Assembly: GCA_045590155.1 (NCBI GenBank)
Contig: JAZNQL010000005.1
Location: 1-63,016 of the forward strand
Reading direction: 5' to 3'
Origin: JAZNQL01 sp045590155
GTDB taxonomy: Bacteria; Bacillota; Clostridia; UMGS1883; UMGS1540
DNA: 63,016 nt
The notes under the pieces were generated by a model. It was given only the letters and a program-made list of their open reading frames with translations, ran no database searches and was not told the origin of the DNA. This document shows positions 24,917-34,301 of this stretch, in pieces. The first letter of the stretch is position 1; each line of letters starts with the position of its first letter. The translations under genes and the position numbers were made by a program.

Positions 24917-25983
24917 AGCTTGAAAATTTAAAGCTTGTAAATTTCAGAAATTATGAGTCACTTTCTATTGATTTTAATGACGGAATAAATATAATTTACG
25001 GAAAAAATGCCGCAGGAAAAACAAATATACTTGAAGCTGCATCATTATTTTCATCAGGAAGAAGCTTTAGGGTAAAAAATGAAAAGGACCTCATACTTTT
25101 TGAAAAGGATTTTTCTAAAATAAATATAACTTTTGAAGCTCAAAAAAGAAAAAATACGGCTGAAATGATAATTTCAGACAAAAAAAAGCTTATAAAAATA
25201 AATGAAGTTCCTCTTGAAAGAACAAGCGAGCTTTTAGGATTTTTTTCATCTGTATTATTTTCTCCCGAAGAAATTTCTTTAATATCGGGTTCGCCTGAAG
25301 GAAGAAGGTCATTTTTAAATTTATATATAAGCTCACAAAGACCTTCATATTACAGCTCTTTAAAAAACTATAAAAAGATTTTAAAACAAAAAAATATACT
25401 TTTAAAACAAGGCGATAACGGAACTTTATCGTTATGGAACGAAAAGCTTGCCGAAAACGGTGCAAGAATAATGCTGTTCCGTAAAAAATTTATAGATGAG
25501 CTTATTCCTTATGCCGCACAGTTTCATAAAGAAATATCGGGCGATGAATTTACAATAAAATATAATACTTCTTTTGCCTGGGATAAAACAGAAACAAAGG
25601 AAGAGCTTTACGAAAAGTTCTTAAATGCAATAGAAAAGAAAAAAGAAGCTGAAATGGCACTTGGTGCATCCCTTGTAGGTCCGCACAGAGATGATATGGA
25701 ATTTATTATAAACGGAAAAAGTGCTATGAATTTTGCATCTCAAGGACAACAGAGAACAGCAGTTATATCTTTAAAAATAGCACAAACACAAAAAATTAAA
25801 GATTTAACGGGCGAATATCCAATACTGCTTCTTGATGATATAATGAGCGAGCTTGACAGCAGACGGCGAGATTTTTTGGTTAATAAAATAAAAGATATGC
25901 AGGTAATAATAACCTGCACAGACCCTATAAAATCCGAAAATGCAAAATATTTTAAAGTATCGGAGGGAAGGGTATGTACGTAA
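24913..25983 (+). CDS. recF: DNA repair and replication protein RecF
   Basis: RecF is an SMC-like ATPase that helps load RecA at gaps. The 356-residue protein has Walker A GKNAAGKT (30-37), the signature ASQGQQRTAVISLKIAQ and Walker B PILLLDDIMSELD. Start and stop overlap both neighbours (4 bp and 10 bp), so the cluster is tightly coupled. Confidence 0.96.
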   Translation: MKLENLKLVNFRNYESLSIDFNDGINIIYGKNAAGKTNILEAASLFSSGRSFRVKNEKDLILFEKDFSKINITFEAQKRKNTAEMIISDKKKLIKINEVPLERTSELLGFFSSVLFSPEEISLISGSPEGRRSFLNLYISSQRPSYYSSLKNYKKILKQKNILLKQGDNGTLSLWNEKLAENGARIMLFRKKFIDELIPYAAQFHKEISGDEFTIKYNTSFAWDKTETKEELYEKFLNAIEKKKEAEMALGASLVGPHRDDMEFIINGKSAMNFASQGQQRTAVISLKIAQTQKIKDLTGEYPILLLDDIMSELDSRRRDFLVNKIKDMQVIITCTDPIKSENAKYFKVSEGRVCT

Positions 25984-26225
25984 ATATAGGTGGAAATTAT
26001 GCCGTTTCGGCAAACGAAATTATCGGTATAATGGATATAGAAAACACAAGTACTTCAAAAATAACAAGAGAATATTTGAACAGAGCCGAAAAAGAAGGAA
26101 GAATTGTAACATTATCGTATGATTTACCAAGGTCTTACATAATAACAGACGATTTTGTATATATATCTCCTGTTTTAACGGCAACTCTTATAAAAAGATT
26201 TGGTAGGAAAGGAATAGTAAAATGA
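25974..26225 (+). CDS. remB: RemB/YaaB (DUF370) extracellular-matrix regulator family protein
   Basis: An 83-residue protein at the recF-gyrB junction, exactly where B. subtilis has remB (yaaB). The start MYVNIGGNYAVSANEIIGIM and the segment RSYIITDDFVYISP fit DUF370. The related RemA is a DNA-binding activator of matrix genes; the role here is inferred. It overlaps recF by 10 bp and gyrB by 4 bp. Confidence 0.85.
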   Translation: MYVNIGGNYAVSANEIIGIMDIENTSTSKITREYLNRAEKEGRIVTLSYDLPRSYIITDDFVYISPVLTATLIKRFGRKGIVK

Positions 26226-28150
26226 GTGAAAATCTGCAGGTAAACAATGTCTATGATGAAACTCAAATACAGGTACTCGAGGGGCTTGAGGCGGTTAGAA
26301 AAAGACCTGGTATGTATATCGGGTCAACATCATCTATGGGTCTTCATCATCTTGTGTATGAAATAGTTGACAATTCAATAGACGAAGCTTTGGCAGGATA
26401 TTGTAAAAATATCAATGTTATAATAGAAAAGGATAATTCAATCACTGTTGAAGACGACGGACGAGGAATTCCCACAGGTATACATCCTAAAATGGGTATA
26501 CCTGCTGTTGAAGTTGTATTTACAGTTTTACACGCCGGCGGTAAATTCGGCGGTGGCGGATATAAAGTATCGGGCGGTTTGCACGGTGTTGGTGCATCGG
26601 TTGTTAATGCTTTGTCCGAAAAGCTTGAAGTATGGGTAAATGACGGTAAAAACTTAAACTATCAGCAGTATTCAAGAGGTAAATCTTTAGGTCCCCTAAA
26701 GGTTATAGGCGAAAGCTCTAAAACAGGTACAAAAGTTACATTTAAACCCGATGGCGAAATTTTTGATACTTTAGTATACGATTACAGCATATTAAAGAAC
26801 AGAATGAGAGAACAGGCATTCTTAAATGCGGGTATAAAAATTATTTTAGAGGACAAGCGTGACGAAAATCCCTGCCGTGAAGAATTTTATTATGAAGGCG
26901 GTATAAGGGAATATGTAAAATATCTTAATAAGACAAAAACTCCTCTTCATGAAGAAATTTTGTATTTTGAAGCTGAAAGAGAAGTGCAGTCTGTTCAGAT
27001 TTCAATGCAGTATACAGACGCTTATTATGAAACTATTGTTTCATTTGCAAACGATATTAAAACTACCGAAGGCGGTATGCATGAAACAGGCTTTAAATCG
27101 GCATTAACAAAGGTTTTAAATGATTATGCAAGAAGTCATAATTTCTTAAAAGAGGCTGATTCAAACCTTTCGGGCGAAGATACAAGAGAAGGCTTGACTG
27201 CTATTATAAGCGTTAAGCTTCAGGAAGCACAGTTTGAAGGTCAGACCAAAACAAAGCTTGGAAACAGCGAAATGAGAACACTTGTTGAATCTGTATTTTC
27301 AAGTAAGCTTTCAACCTTCTTTGAAGAAAATCCCGCTATTGCAAAAACTATTATTGATAAAGCAATTTTAGCTTCCCGTGCAAGAGAAGCTGCACGAAAA
27401 GCAAGAGAAGCTACAAGAAAATCTCCGCTTGGTATGAATTCACTTCCCGGAAAGCTTACCGACTGTATTATTAAAGACCCCACAAAAACTGAAATTTATA
27501 TAGTCGAAGGAGATTCGGCTGGCGGTTCTGCAAAAAGCGGAAGAGACAGTAAATATCAGGCAATACTTCCTTTATGGGGTAAAATGTTAAATGTTGAAAA
27601 GGTACGTCCTGACAAGGTTTACGGAAATGATAAATTAACTCCTGTAATTCAGGCACTCGGCACAGGTATTGGCGAGGATATGAATCTTGAAAAGCTTCGT
27701 TACGATAAAGTAGTTATAATGGCCGATGCCGATGTTGACGGTGCTCATATACAAACACTTTTACTTACTTTTTTCTTCAGATTTATGAAGCCTTTAATAG
27801 AACACGGACATATTTATCTTGCAAAGCCTCCGCTTTATAAGATTTCAAGAGGTAAAAAGGAACAGGTTGCTTTTTCAGATGAAGAAAGAGACAGAATAAG
27901 CGAAGAACTTAAAAACGGCGATGAAAATGCAAAGGTTGATATAAGCCGTTATAAAGGTCTTGGTGAAATGGACCCTGAAGAACTCTGGGAAACAACTATG
28001 GACCCGAAAAACAGAATTCTCTTAAAGGTAACTTTAGAGGATGCACAAAGAGCATCAGACCTTTTCTCGGTGCTTATGGGTGACGAGGTTGAACCGAGAC
28101 GTCAGTTTATTGAAGAAAACGCCCAGTATGTTACAAACCTGGATATATAA
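26222..28150 (+). CDS. gyrB: DNA gyrase subunit B
   Basis: GyrB is the ATPase subunit of gyrase. The 642-residue protein has the GHKL ATPase site (EIVDNSIDEALAG, DDGRGIPTG, GLHGVGASVVNAL), the transducer domain, and the TOPRIM metal site (EGDSAGGSAKSGRD, MADADVDGAHI). The C-terminal end RRQFIEENAQYVTNLDI is standard. Length is typical for a Bacillota GyrB. Confidence 0.98.
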   Translation: MSENLQVNNVYDETQIQVLEGLEAVRKRPGMYIGSTSSMGLHHLVYEIVDNSIDEALAGYCKNINVIIEKDNSITVEDDGRGIPTGIHPKMGIPAVEVVFTVLHAGGKFGGGGYKVSGGLHGVGASVVNALSEKLEVWVNDGKNLNYQQYSRGKSLGPLKVIGESSKTGTKVTFKPDGEIFDTLVYDYSILKNRMREQAFLNAGIKIILEDKRDENPCREEFYYEGGIREYVKYLNKTKTPLHEEILYFEAEREVQSVQISMQYTDAYYETIVSFANDIKTTEGGMHETGFKSALTKVLNDYARSHNFLKEADSNLSGEDTREGLTAIISVKLQEAQFEGQTKTKLGNSEMRTLVESVFSSKLSTFFEENPAIAKTIIDKAILASRAREAARKAREATRKSPLGMNSLPGKLTDCIIKDPTKTEIYIVEGDSAGGSAKSGRDSKYQAILPLWGKMLNVEKVRPDKVYGNDKLTPVIQALGTGIGEDMNLEKLRYDKVVIMADADVDGAHIQTLLLTFFFRFMKPLIEHGHIYLAKPPLYKISRGKKEQVAFSDEERDRISEELKNGDENAKVDISRYKGLGEMDPEELWETTMDPKNRILLKVTLEDAQRASDLFSVLMGDEVEPRRQFIEENAQYVTNLDI

Positions 28151-28166
28151 GCGAGGTTAAATAAAT

Positions 28167-30689
28167 ATGGTTAAGAAAAAATACGAAGATTCACATTTTG
28201 AAGAGTATATTGATACTCAAACAATTGTTAATGTAGATATTGAAAAAAGAATGAAGGAAGCTTTCATAGATTATGCTATGAGCGTTATTGTAAGCCGTGC
28301 TCTGCCAGATGTAAGAGACGGTTTAAAGCCCGTTCACAGAAGAATTTTATATGCTATGAACGAAGAGCATTTAACTGTTGATAAGCCATTTTTCAAATCA
28401 GCTACCACAGTTGGTAATGTTATAGGTAGATACCACCCACACGGCGATGCTTCGGTTTATGATGCAATGGTAAGAATGGCACAGGATTTCTCGCTTCGTT
28501 ATCCTTTGATTGACGGTCACGGAAACTTTGGTTCTATTGACGGCGACCCCCCTGCTGCTTACCGTTACACAGAAGCAAGAATGAGCAAGCTTTCAAACCT
28601 TATGCTTGAAAATATCGAAAAAGATATGGTTGATTTTGCTCCAAACTTTGACGAAAAAAGAAGAGAACCTGTTGTTTTGCCTACCCGTATTCCAACCCTT
28701 TTAATAAACGGCAGCTCGGGTATAGCAGTTGGTATGGCAACAAATATTCCCCCTCATAATTTAACCGAAGTTTTAAACGGTGCTATGGCTCTTATTGATA
28801 ACCCCGATATTACCGTGGAAGAGCTTATGGAATATATAAAGGGACCTGACTTCCCCACCAAAGCTTCAATTATGGGAAGAAGCGGAATAAGAAGTGCATA
28901 TAACACAGGTAAAGGCAAGGTTATAATCCGTGCAAAAACAGAAATTATTGAACATAAAAACGGAACATCTTCTATTATAGTTACGGAACTTCCCTACCAG
29001 GTAAACAAGAAAATGCTTGTTGAATCAATAGCAGACCTTGTAAAAGAAAAGAAGATTGAAGGCTTGCAGGATATTGAAGACCATTCCTCTGACCGTGTCG
29101 GCATCCGACTTGAAATTCAGCTTAAAAAGGATGCAAACCCGCAGGTTGTTTTAAATCAGCTTTTCAAGTTTACAAGATTGCAGGACAGCTTCTCAATAAA
29201 TATGATTGCCATTGTTAACGGTAAACCCAAAATAATGGGACTTAAAGAAGTTTTAGAGCATTATGTAAAATTCCAGGGCGAAATTGTTACAAGAAGAATT
29301 AAGTTCGACCTTGACAAAGCACTGGCAAGAATGCATATATTGGAAGGCTTGCGTATTGCTCTTAGTAATATCGACGAAATTATTGCAGTAATACGAAATG
29401 CTTACGATGACGCAAAAGAACAGTTGATGGCTAAATTTGAATTTTCTGAAATTCAAGCACAGAGCGTTTTGGATATGAAACTCTCGCAATTACAAAGATT
29501 AAACGGCGAAAAAATCGAAAATGAATATGATGAGCTTTTGGAAAGAACAGAAGAATTCCGTGCTCTTTTGGCAGACGAGCATAAGCTTTATGAGCTTATT
29601 AAGGAAGAACTTTGCGAAATCCGTGACAAATACGGCGACGAAAGACTTACATCAATTGAAGCCGCAGTTACAGATATTGAAGACGAAGATTTAATCGAAG
29701 AGGAAGAATGTGTTTATACATTAACTCATTTCGGTTACATTAAGCGTCAGCCCGCAGATGTTTACAGAAGCCAAAGACGTGGCGGAAGAGGTATTGCAGG
29801 CTTAAGTACCCGTGAAGAAGATTTTGTTGAAACAATATTTACATCTTCAAGCCACTCTTATATTATGTTCTTTACAAACAGAGGCAGAGTTTACAGACTT
29901 AAAGGATACAGAATTCCTGAAGCAAGCCGTCATGCAAAGGGTACGGCTATTGTAAATCTTATTCCTTTGGAAAAAGACGAAAAAGTTACAGCTATGATAG
30001 ATATAAGAGAATTTGACCACGAAAAATATCTTATTATGGCTACAAAGAACGGTATTATAAAGAAAACAAGCCTTGCAGAATACGATTCAAACCGTAAAGG
30101 CGGAAGAATTGCAATAGGCTTAAATGACGATGACGAGCTTATCCGTGCAGCAGTTGTATCGGGCGATGATAATATTATTATAAGCACATATCTTGGTATG
30201 GCTATAAGATTTAAGGATTCTGATGTTCGTCCTATGGGAAGAACGGCTCACGGCGTACGTTCAATTAACTTAAAAGAAGGCGACAAAGTTATAGGTATGT
30301 GCGTATGCGATGACGACAGCGAACTTTTAGTTGTTACAGAAGGCGGATTTGGTAAAAAGACAGTGCTTTCCGAATACAAAATACAAAACCGCGGCGGCAA
30401 AGGTATGCGTACTTATAAAATAAGCGAGCAGACAGGTAATATAGCAGGCGTTTTAACTGTAAATAATGAAGAAGATATTATGCTCATAACAAGCGAAGGT
30501 GTTATTATAAGAATGGCAGTTGCCGATATTTCAAGTATAGGCAGAAGCACTAAAGGTGTAAAAGTTATGAGACTTTCTGACGGTGTTCAGGTTGTATCTG
30601 TTGCTGCAACAGAGCACGAAGAACCTGTGGAAGAAACAGAAGAAACTTCAGAAGGCGAAACAGAAAATGTGACAACTGAGGAGGTTTAA
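28167..30689 (+). CDS. gyrA: DNA gyrase subunit A
   Basis: GyrA is the DNA-cleaving subunit. The 840-residue protein has the winged-helix/tower breakage domain with catalytic Tyr134 (AAYRYTEARMS) and a C-terminal wrapping domain of six blades with the GyrA-box (QRRGGRGIAG). The quinolone-determining segment reads HPHGDASVYDAM: the position equal to E. coli Ser83 is Ala95, and Asp87 is kept (Asp99). The C-terminal tail is acidic (EETEETSEGETENV). AGCGAGGT lies before the ATG. Confidence 0.97.
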   Translation: MVKKKYEDSHFEEYIDTQTIVNVDIEKRMKEAFIDYAMSVIVSRALPDVRDGLKPVHRRILYAMNEEHLTVDKPFFKSATTVGNVIGRYHPHGDASVYDAMVRMAQDFSLRYPLIDGHGNFGSIDGDPPAAYRYTEARMSKLSNLMLENIEKDMVDFAPNFDEKRREPVVLPTRIPTLLINGSSGIAVGMATNIPPHNLTEVLNGAMALIDNPDITVEELMEYIKGPDFPTKASIMGRSGIRSAYNTGKGKVIIRAKTEIIEHKNGTSSIIVTELPYQVNKKMLVESIADLVKEKKIEGLQDIEDHSSDRVGIRLEIQLKKDANPQVVLNQLFKFTRLQDSFSINMIAIVNGKPKIMGLKEVLEHYVKFQGEIVTRRIKFDLDKALARMHILEGLRIALSNIDEIIAVIRNAYDDAKEQLMAKFEFSEIQAQSVLDMKLSQLQRLNGEKIENEYDELLERTEEFRALLADEHKLYELIKEELCEIRDKYGDERLTSIEAAVTDIEDEDLIEEEECVYTLTHFGYIKRQPADVYRSQRRGGRGIAGLSTREEDFVETIFTSSSHSYIMFFTNRGRVYRLKGYRIPEASRHAKGTAIVNLIPLEKDEKVTAMIDIREFDHEKYLIMATKNGIIKKTSLAEYDSNRKGGRIAIGLNDDDELIRAAVVSGDDNIIISTYLGMAIRFKDSDVRPMGRTAHGVRSINLKEGDKVIGMCVCDDDSELLVVTEGGFGKKTVLSEYKIQNRGGKGMRTYKISEQTGNIAGVLTVNNEEDIMLITSEGVIIRMAVADISSIGRSTKGVKVMRLSDGVQVVSVAATEHEEPVEETEETSEGETENVTTEEV

Positions 30690-30690
30690 T

Positions 30691-31944
30691 ATGATTTACC
30701 GAAGTGATGCTGGACTTTCTGACAGCGAGATTTTTAAAGCGATAAAAGAGTCGGTTGAGGGTAAAGACCTTAAAAAGGTTTTGATTTTACCCCCTGACTT
30801 TACAAGAATGTATTCGGGTGCTGGTAAAATTACCGCAATGTATTATGAAATATTAAAGGATAAGTGCGAGGTCGATATATTGCCTGCACTCGGTACGCAC
30901 GAGGCTATGACAAAGGCTGAATGTACCGCATTTTTCGGCGAGGGAGTTCCTTTCGAAAAAATACTTGTTCATAACTGGAGAACAGATGTTGTAAAGCTTG
31001 GCGAGGTTCCCGCTGAATTTGTGTCAGAGGTTTCGGAAGGGCTTGTAAATAATTCAATCGACGTTGAAGTAAACCGTCTTTTAATGGACGAAAGCTACGA
31101 CCTTATAATCTCGGTAGGACAGGTAGTTCCCCACGAGGTTGTAGGTATGGCAAACTATTCAAAAAACATATTTGTAGGCTGCGGCGGAAGCAGTATGATT
31201 AACAGTTCTCATATGCTTGGTGCTTTTTATGGTATGGAACGCATAATGGGTAAAGACTTTTCGCCTGTACGAAAGGTGTTTGACTATGCGCAGGAAAACT
31301 TCCTTGCAAACCGTCCCATTATGTTTGTGTTAACTGTTAATACAAGCGAGGGCGACGATGTATTTATGCACGGTCTTTATATAGGAAGCGAGCGTAAATA
31401 TTTTGAAGAAGCTGTTAAAGACAGCCGTAAATATAACCTCACATTTTTAGATAAACCCATTAAAAAGGCAGTTGTATATTTAGACCCCAGAGAGTTTAAA
31501 AGCACATGGCTTGGCAACAAGGCAGTTTACCGTACCCGTATGGCAATAGAGGACGGCGGAGACCTTATAATTTTAGCACCCGCTGTTAAAAAGTTCGGCG
31601 AGGATGATGAAAATGACCGACTTATCAGAAAATACGGCTATGTTGGCAGAGAAAATATATTAAAGCTTGTAGCTGAAAACGAAGATTTAAAAGAAAATCT
31701 TTCTGTTGCAGCACATTTAATTCACGGCTCAAGCGACGGAAGATTTAATATAACCTACTGCACAAAAGAGCTTTCAAAAGAAGAAGTTTTAGGTGCAGGT
31801 TTTAACTATATGCCCTATGATGAGGCAGTAGCAAAATATCCTGCCCAAAAGCTTTCGGACGGCTACAACACATTGCCCGACGGAGAAGAAATATTCTATA
31901 TAAGCAATCCTGCTTTAGGTCTTTGGGACGTAGAAGGTAAATAA
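30691..31944 (+). CDS. LarA-family nickel-pincer racemase/epimerase (sugar-acid type likely)
   Basis: This 417-residue protein belongs to the lactate racemase (LarA, DUF2088) superfamily, whose members use a covalently bound nickel-pincer nucleotide. PPDFTR is the nucleotide-binding DxTR-type motif. His148, Lys158 and His174 repeat exactly the 10- and 16-residue spacing of His174, Lys184 and His200 in L. plantarum LarA, where Lys184 holds the cofactor; His94 is the likely counterpart of His108. Substrates in the family include lactate, malate and gluconate (a 2-epimerase). Neighbouring tagaturonate epimerase, KDG-type kinase and 6-phosphogluconate dehydrogenase genes favour a C6 aldonate. The cofactor-making larB, larC and larE are not in the window. 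It starts 1 bp after gyrA. Confidence 0.8.
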   Translation: MIYRSDAGLSDSEIFKAIKESVEGKDLKKVLILPPDFTRMYSGAGKITAMYYEILKDKCEVDILPALGTHEAMTKAECTAFFGEGVPFEKILVHNWRTDVVKLGEVPAEFVSEVSEGLVNNSIDVEVNRLLMDESYDLIISVGQVVPHEVVGMANYSKNIFVGCGGSSMINSSHMLGAFYGMERIMGKDFSPVRKVFDYAQENFLANRPIMFVLTVNTSEGDDVFMHGLYIGSERKYFEEAVKDSRKYNLTFLDKPIKKAVVYLDPREFKSTWLGNKAVYRTRMAIEDGGDLIILAPAVKKFGEDDENDRLIRKYGYVGRENILKLVAENEDLKENLSVAAHLIHGSSDGRFNITYCTKELSKEEVLGAGFNYMPYDEAVAKYPAQKLSDGYNTLPDGEEIFYISNPALGLWDVEGK

Positions 31945-31982
31945 AAATTTATAATAAATTTCTTTATGAAAGGACAGTAAAA

Positions 31983-33446
31983 ATGTATAAGGACTTCATT
32001 GTAAAGGGAACAAACCCCGAAAATTACGGCGTTTATCCGAAATCGGTAAACCAAGTAGACGGAAAAAAAGTTTTTATGGCTGAAGATAACGGACAAACCG
32101 TTATTATTGCAGATGCTTCATTAGGATTTGAAGGAGAAAAATTTGAAGCAGAAGGCAAAAGCTACATAAAAGCACCTCTTTCAAATAAAAACGGTAACGT
32201 TTTAAGAAAGCTTTTTCCCTTTACAGCACCTATTTCGGTTTTAAAAAAGGAAAGAAGCTTTGGTGTAGGCGACAGACTTGGTATAGCATCCTTTGGGCAT
32301 ATCAAGGTTTTTGAAAAATTTGATGCTTACCCCGTTTTGGCACAGCAGTCAATAAGAGAATTAACTCTTACAAACAGAACCTATGAAGATGTTTTAGACT
32401 CTGCAAGCTTTGCAGTATTCCGCGAAGGCTTTAAAAAAGGATTTGGCGCAGATGGCGACCATTTAAAGAAACCCGAAGATGTTAAATATGCATTAGACCT
32501 CGGTTTTACCATGATTACTCTTGACTGCTCGGAATATATCGGCACAGGAATTGAAGACCTTTCGGCAGAAGAAGTAGACGCAAGATATAAAAAAGACGAA
32601 AAGCTTGAAGCAGATTACATAGGTAAAGAATTCAATATAGGCGAAGGGGTAACATTAACCTTCAGCGAAGATGAGTTTAAGAGAATTGTTTTAATCTACG
32701 GCGAAGCTGTTGAATTTGCTACAAAGATTTATAATGATTTCTTTGCAAGCGGAAAATATGATGCAGACTTTGAAATTTCGATAGACGAAACAATGACTCC
32801 CACAACACCTCTCCAGCACTTCTTTGTTGCAAACGAGCTTGTAAGACGCGGTGTTAAAATAGCAACAATGGCACCCAGGTTCTGCGGAGAGTTCCAGAAA
32901 GGTATAGATTATATAGGCGACCTTGCTCAGTTTGACAGAGAAATGCAGGTTCACGCAGTTATTGCCCGTCACTTTGGCTACAAATTAAGTATCCATTCAG
33001 GTTCAGACAAGTTTTCGGCTTTCCCCTATATCGGAAAGCACACTAAAGGAGTTTTCCATGTTAAAACAGCAGGTACAAACTGGCTTGAAGCTATGAGAGT
33101 TACCGCTTTGACAGATGCAAAACTTTACCGTGAAGTACACACCTATGCGCTTGAAGCATTTAAAGAAGCTTCAACCTACTACCATGTAACAACCGACCTT
33201 GCAAAAATCCCTGCGATTGATACATTGAGCGATGCAGAACTTCCCACACTTTTTGACCACAATGATGCACGTCAGCTTATACATATAACCTACGGTCTTA
33301 TCCTTCAAAAGAAAAATGCTGACGGAAGCTTTACCTTCCGTGACAGACTCTATAAAAACTGGAAAGACAACGAAAATGCGTATGCAGATGCACTCTTAAA
33401 GCATATTGGCAGACATCTTCGTGATTTGGGAGTAGCTGAAAAATAA
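31983..33446 (+). CDS. uxaE: Tagaturonate epimerase family protein (UxaE-like)
   Basis: This 487-residue protein resembles UxaE, first described in Thermotoga, which interconverts D-tagaturonate and D-fructuronate in hexuronate breakdown. Visible features are ISIDETMTPTTPLQHFFVAN, MAPRFCGEFQKGIDYIG, LSIHSGSDKFSAFPYIG and HVKTAGTNWLEAMR, with conserved His/Asp/Glu suited to metal binding in a barrel fold. GAAAGGA precedes the ATG. It follows the LarA-like gene by 38 bp and overlaps the PHP gene by 1 bp. Confidence 0.78.
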   Translation: MYKDFIVKGTNPENYGVYPKSVNQVDGKKVFMAEDNGQTVIIADASLGFEGEKFEAEGKSYIKAPLSNKNGNVLRKLFPFTAPISVLKKERSFGVGDRLGIASFGHIKVFEKFDAYPVLAQQSIRELTLTNRTYEDVLDSASFAVFREGFKKGFGADGDHLKKPEDVKYALDLGFTMITLDCSEYIGTGIEDLSAEEVDARYKKDEKLEADYIGKEFNIGEGVTLTFSEDEFKRIVLIYGEAVEFATKIYNDFFASGKYDADFEISIDETMTPTTPLQHFFVANELVRRGVKIATMAPRFCGEFQKGIDYIGDLAQFDREMQVHAVIARHFGYKLSIHSGSDKFSAFPYIGKHTKGVFHVKTAGTNWLEAMRVTALTDAKLYREVHTYALEAFKEASTYYHVTTDLAKIPAIDTLSDAELPTLFDHNDARQLIHITYGLILQKKNADGSFTFRDRLYKNWKDNENAYADALLKHIGRHLRDLGVAEK

Positions 33447-34285
33447 TGGAAAGACTTATTGATCTTCATACACACTCGATTAAATCTGACGGTTCTCTTC
33501 CCCCAAGAGAGGTTATACGCTGTGCAAAAGAAAGCGGACTTTCGGCTGTTGCTCTTTCTGACCACGACACCATTGACGGTGTAAGAGAGGCTATGGACGA
33601 GGGCGAAAAGCTTGGGATAGAGGTTGTCCCTGCAATAGAGCTTTCTGCAAAATCAAAAGCGGCGGTACATATTTTGGGCTATTATATAGACCTTGACAGC
33701 AAGTTTTTGAATCAGGAGCTTGCAACGGCACGATATGTAAGAGAGCAAAGGAACAAGCAGACTGCAAAAAATCTGCAGGCGGTAGGTTTTGATGTTACAA
33801 TGGAAGAAGCTTTAGCTTTAGCCCCGGGCGGACTTGTGGGCAGAGCTCACTTTGCAAAGGTAATGGTGCAAAAGGGATATGCCGAAAGTGTAAAAGATGC
33901 ATTCCGCAGATTTTTGGACCCCGGAAAACCGGGTTACTGCACAGCACAGCTTTTTAGCCCTGAAGATGCAGTTCATTTAATAAAAAGGTCTGGCGGCAAG
34001 GCGTTTTTGGCACACCTTCATCAGACAAAGCTTGAAGGAGAAGAGCTTTTTAAGTTTGTTTCCCACCTTAAAGACCAGGGACTTGACGGTATTGAAGGCT
34101 ATTACACAGAATACACCCCCAAAATGAACGAAGAGTACCGTGGAATAGCAAAAAAATTAGACCTTTGTCTTTCGGGCGGAACAGATTTTCACGCAGAAAT
34201 GAAACCTCATATAAAAATAGGAAGAGGTCTTGGAGATTTAAAAATTCCTTATAGTGTATTAGAAAATATAAAAAATTTAAAATAA
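33446..34285 (+). CDS. PHP-domain phosphoesterase
   Basis: This 279-residue protein has the PHP metal-site motifs DLHTHSIKSDG, SDHDTIDG, a middle His (AHLHQTK) and SGGTDFH, as in RNase AM / nucleoside 3',5'-bisphosphate phosphatase (YciV/TrpH-like) proteins. Those degrade short RNA or pAp-type nucleotides. Its place in a sugar-acid cluster may be accidental, or the enzyme may act on another phosphate ester. It starts on the uxaE stop (TAATGG). Confidence 0.85.
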   Translation: MERLIDLHTHSIKSDGSLPPREVIRCAKESGLSAVALSDHDTIDGVREAMDEGEKLGIEVVPAIELSAKSKAAVHILGYYIDLDSKFLNQELATARYVREQRNKQTAKNLQAVGFDVTMEEALALAPGGLVGRAHFAKVMVQKGYAESVKDAFRRFLDPGKPGYCTAQLFSPEDAVHLIKRSGGKAFLAHLHQTKLEGEELFKFVSHLKDQGLDGIEGYYTEYTPKMNEEYRGIAKKLDLCLSGGTDFHAEMKPHIKIGRGLGDLKIPYSVLENIKNLK

Positions 34286-34301
34286 AAAGGAGCTTTAAAC
34301 T

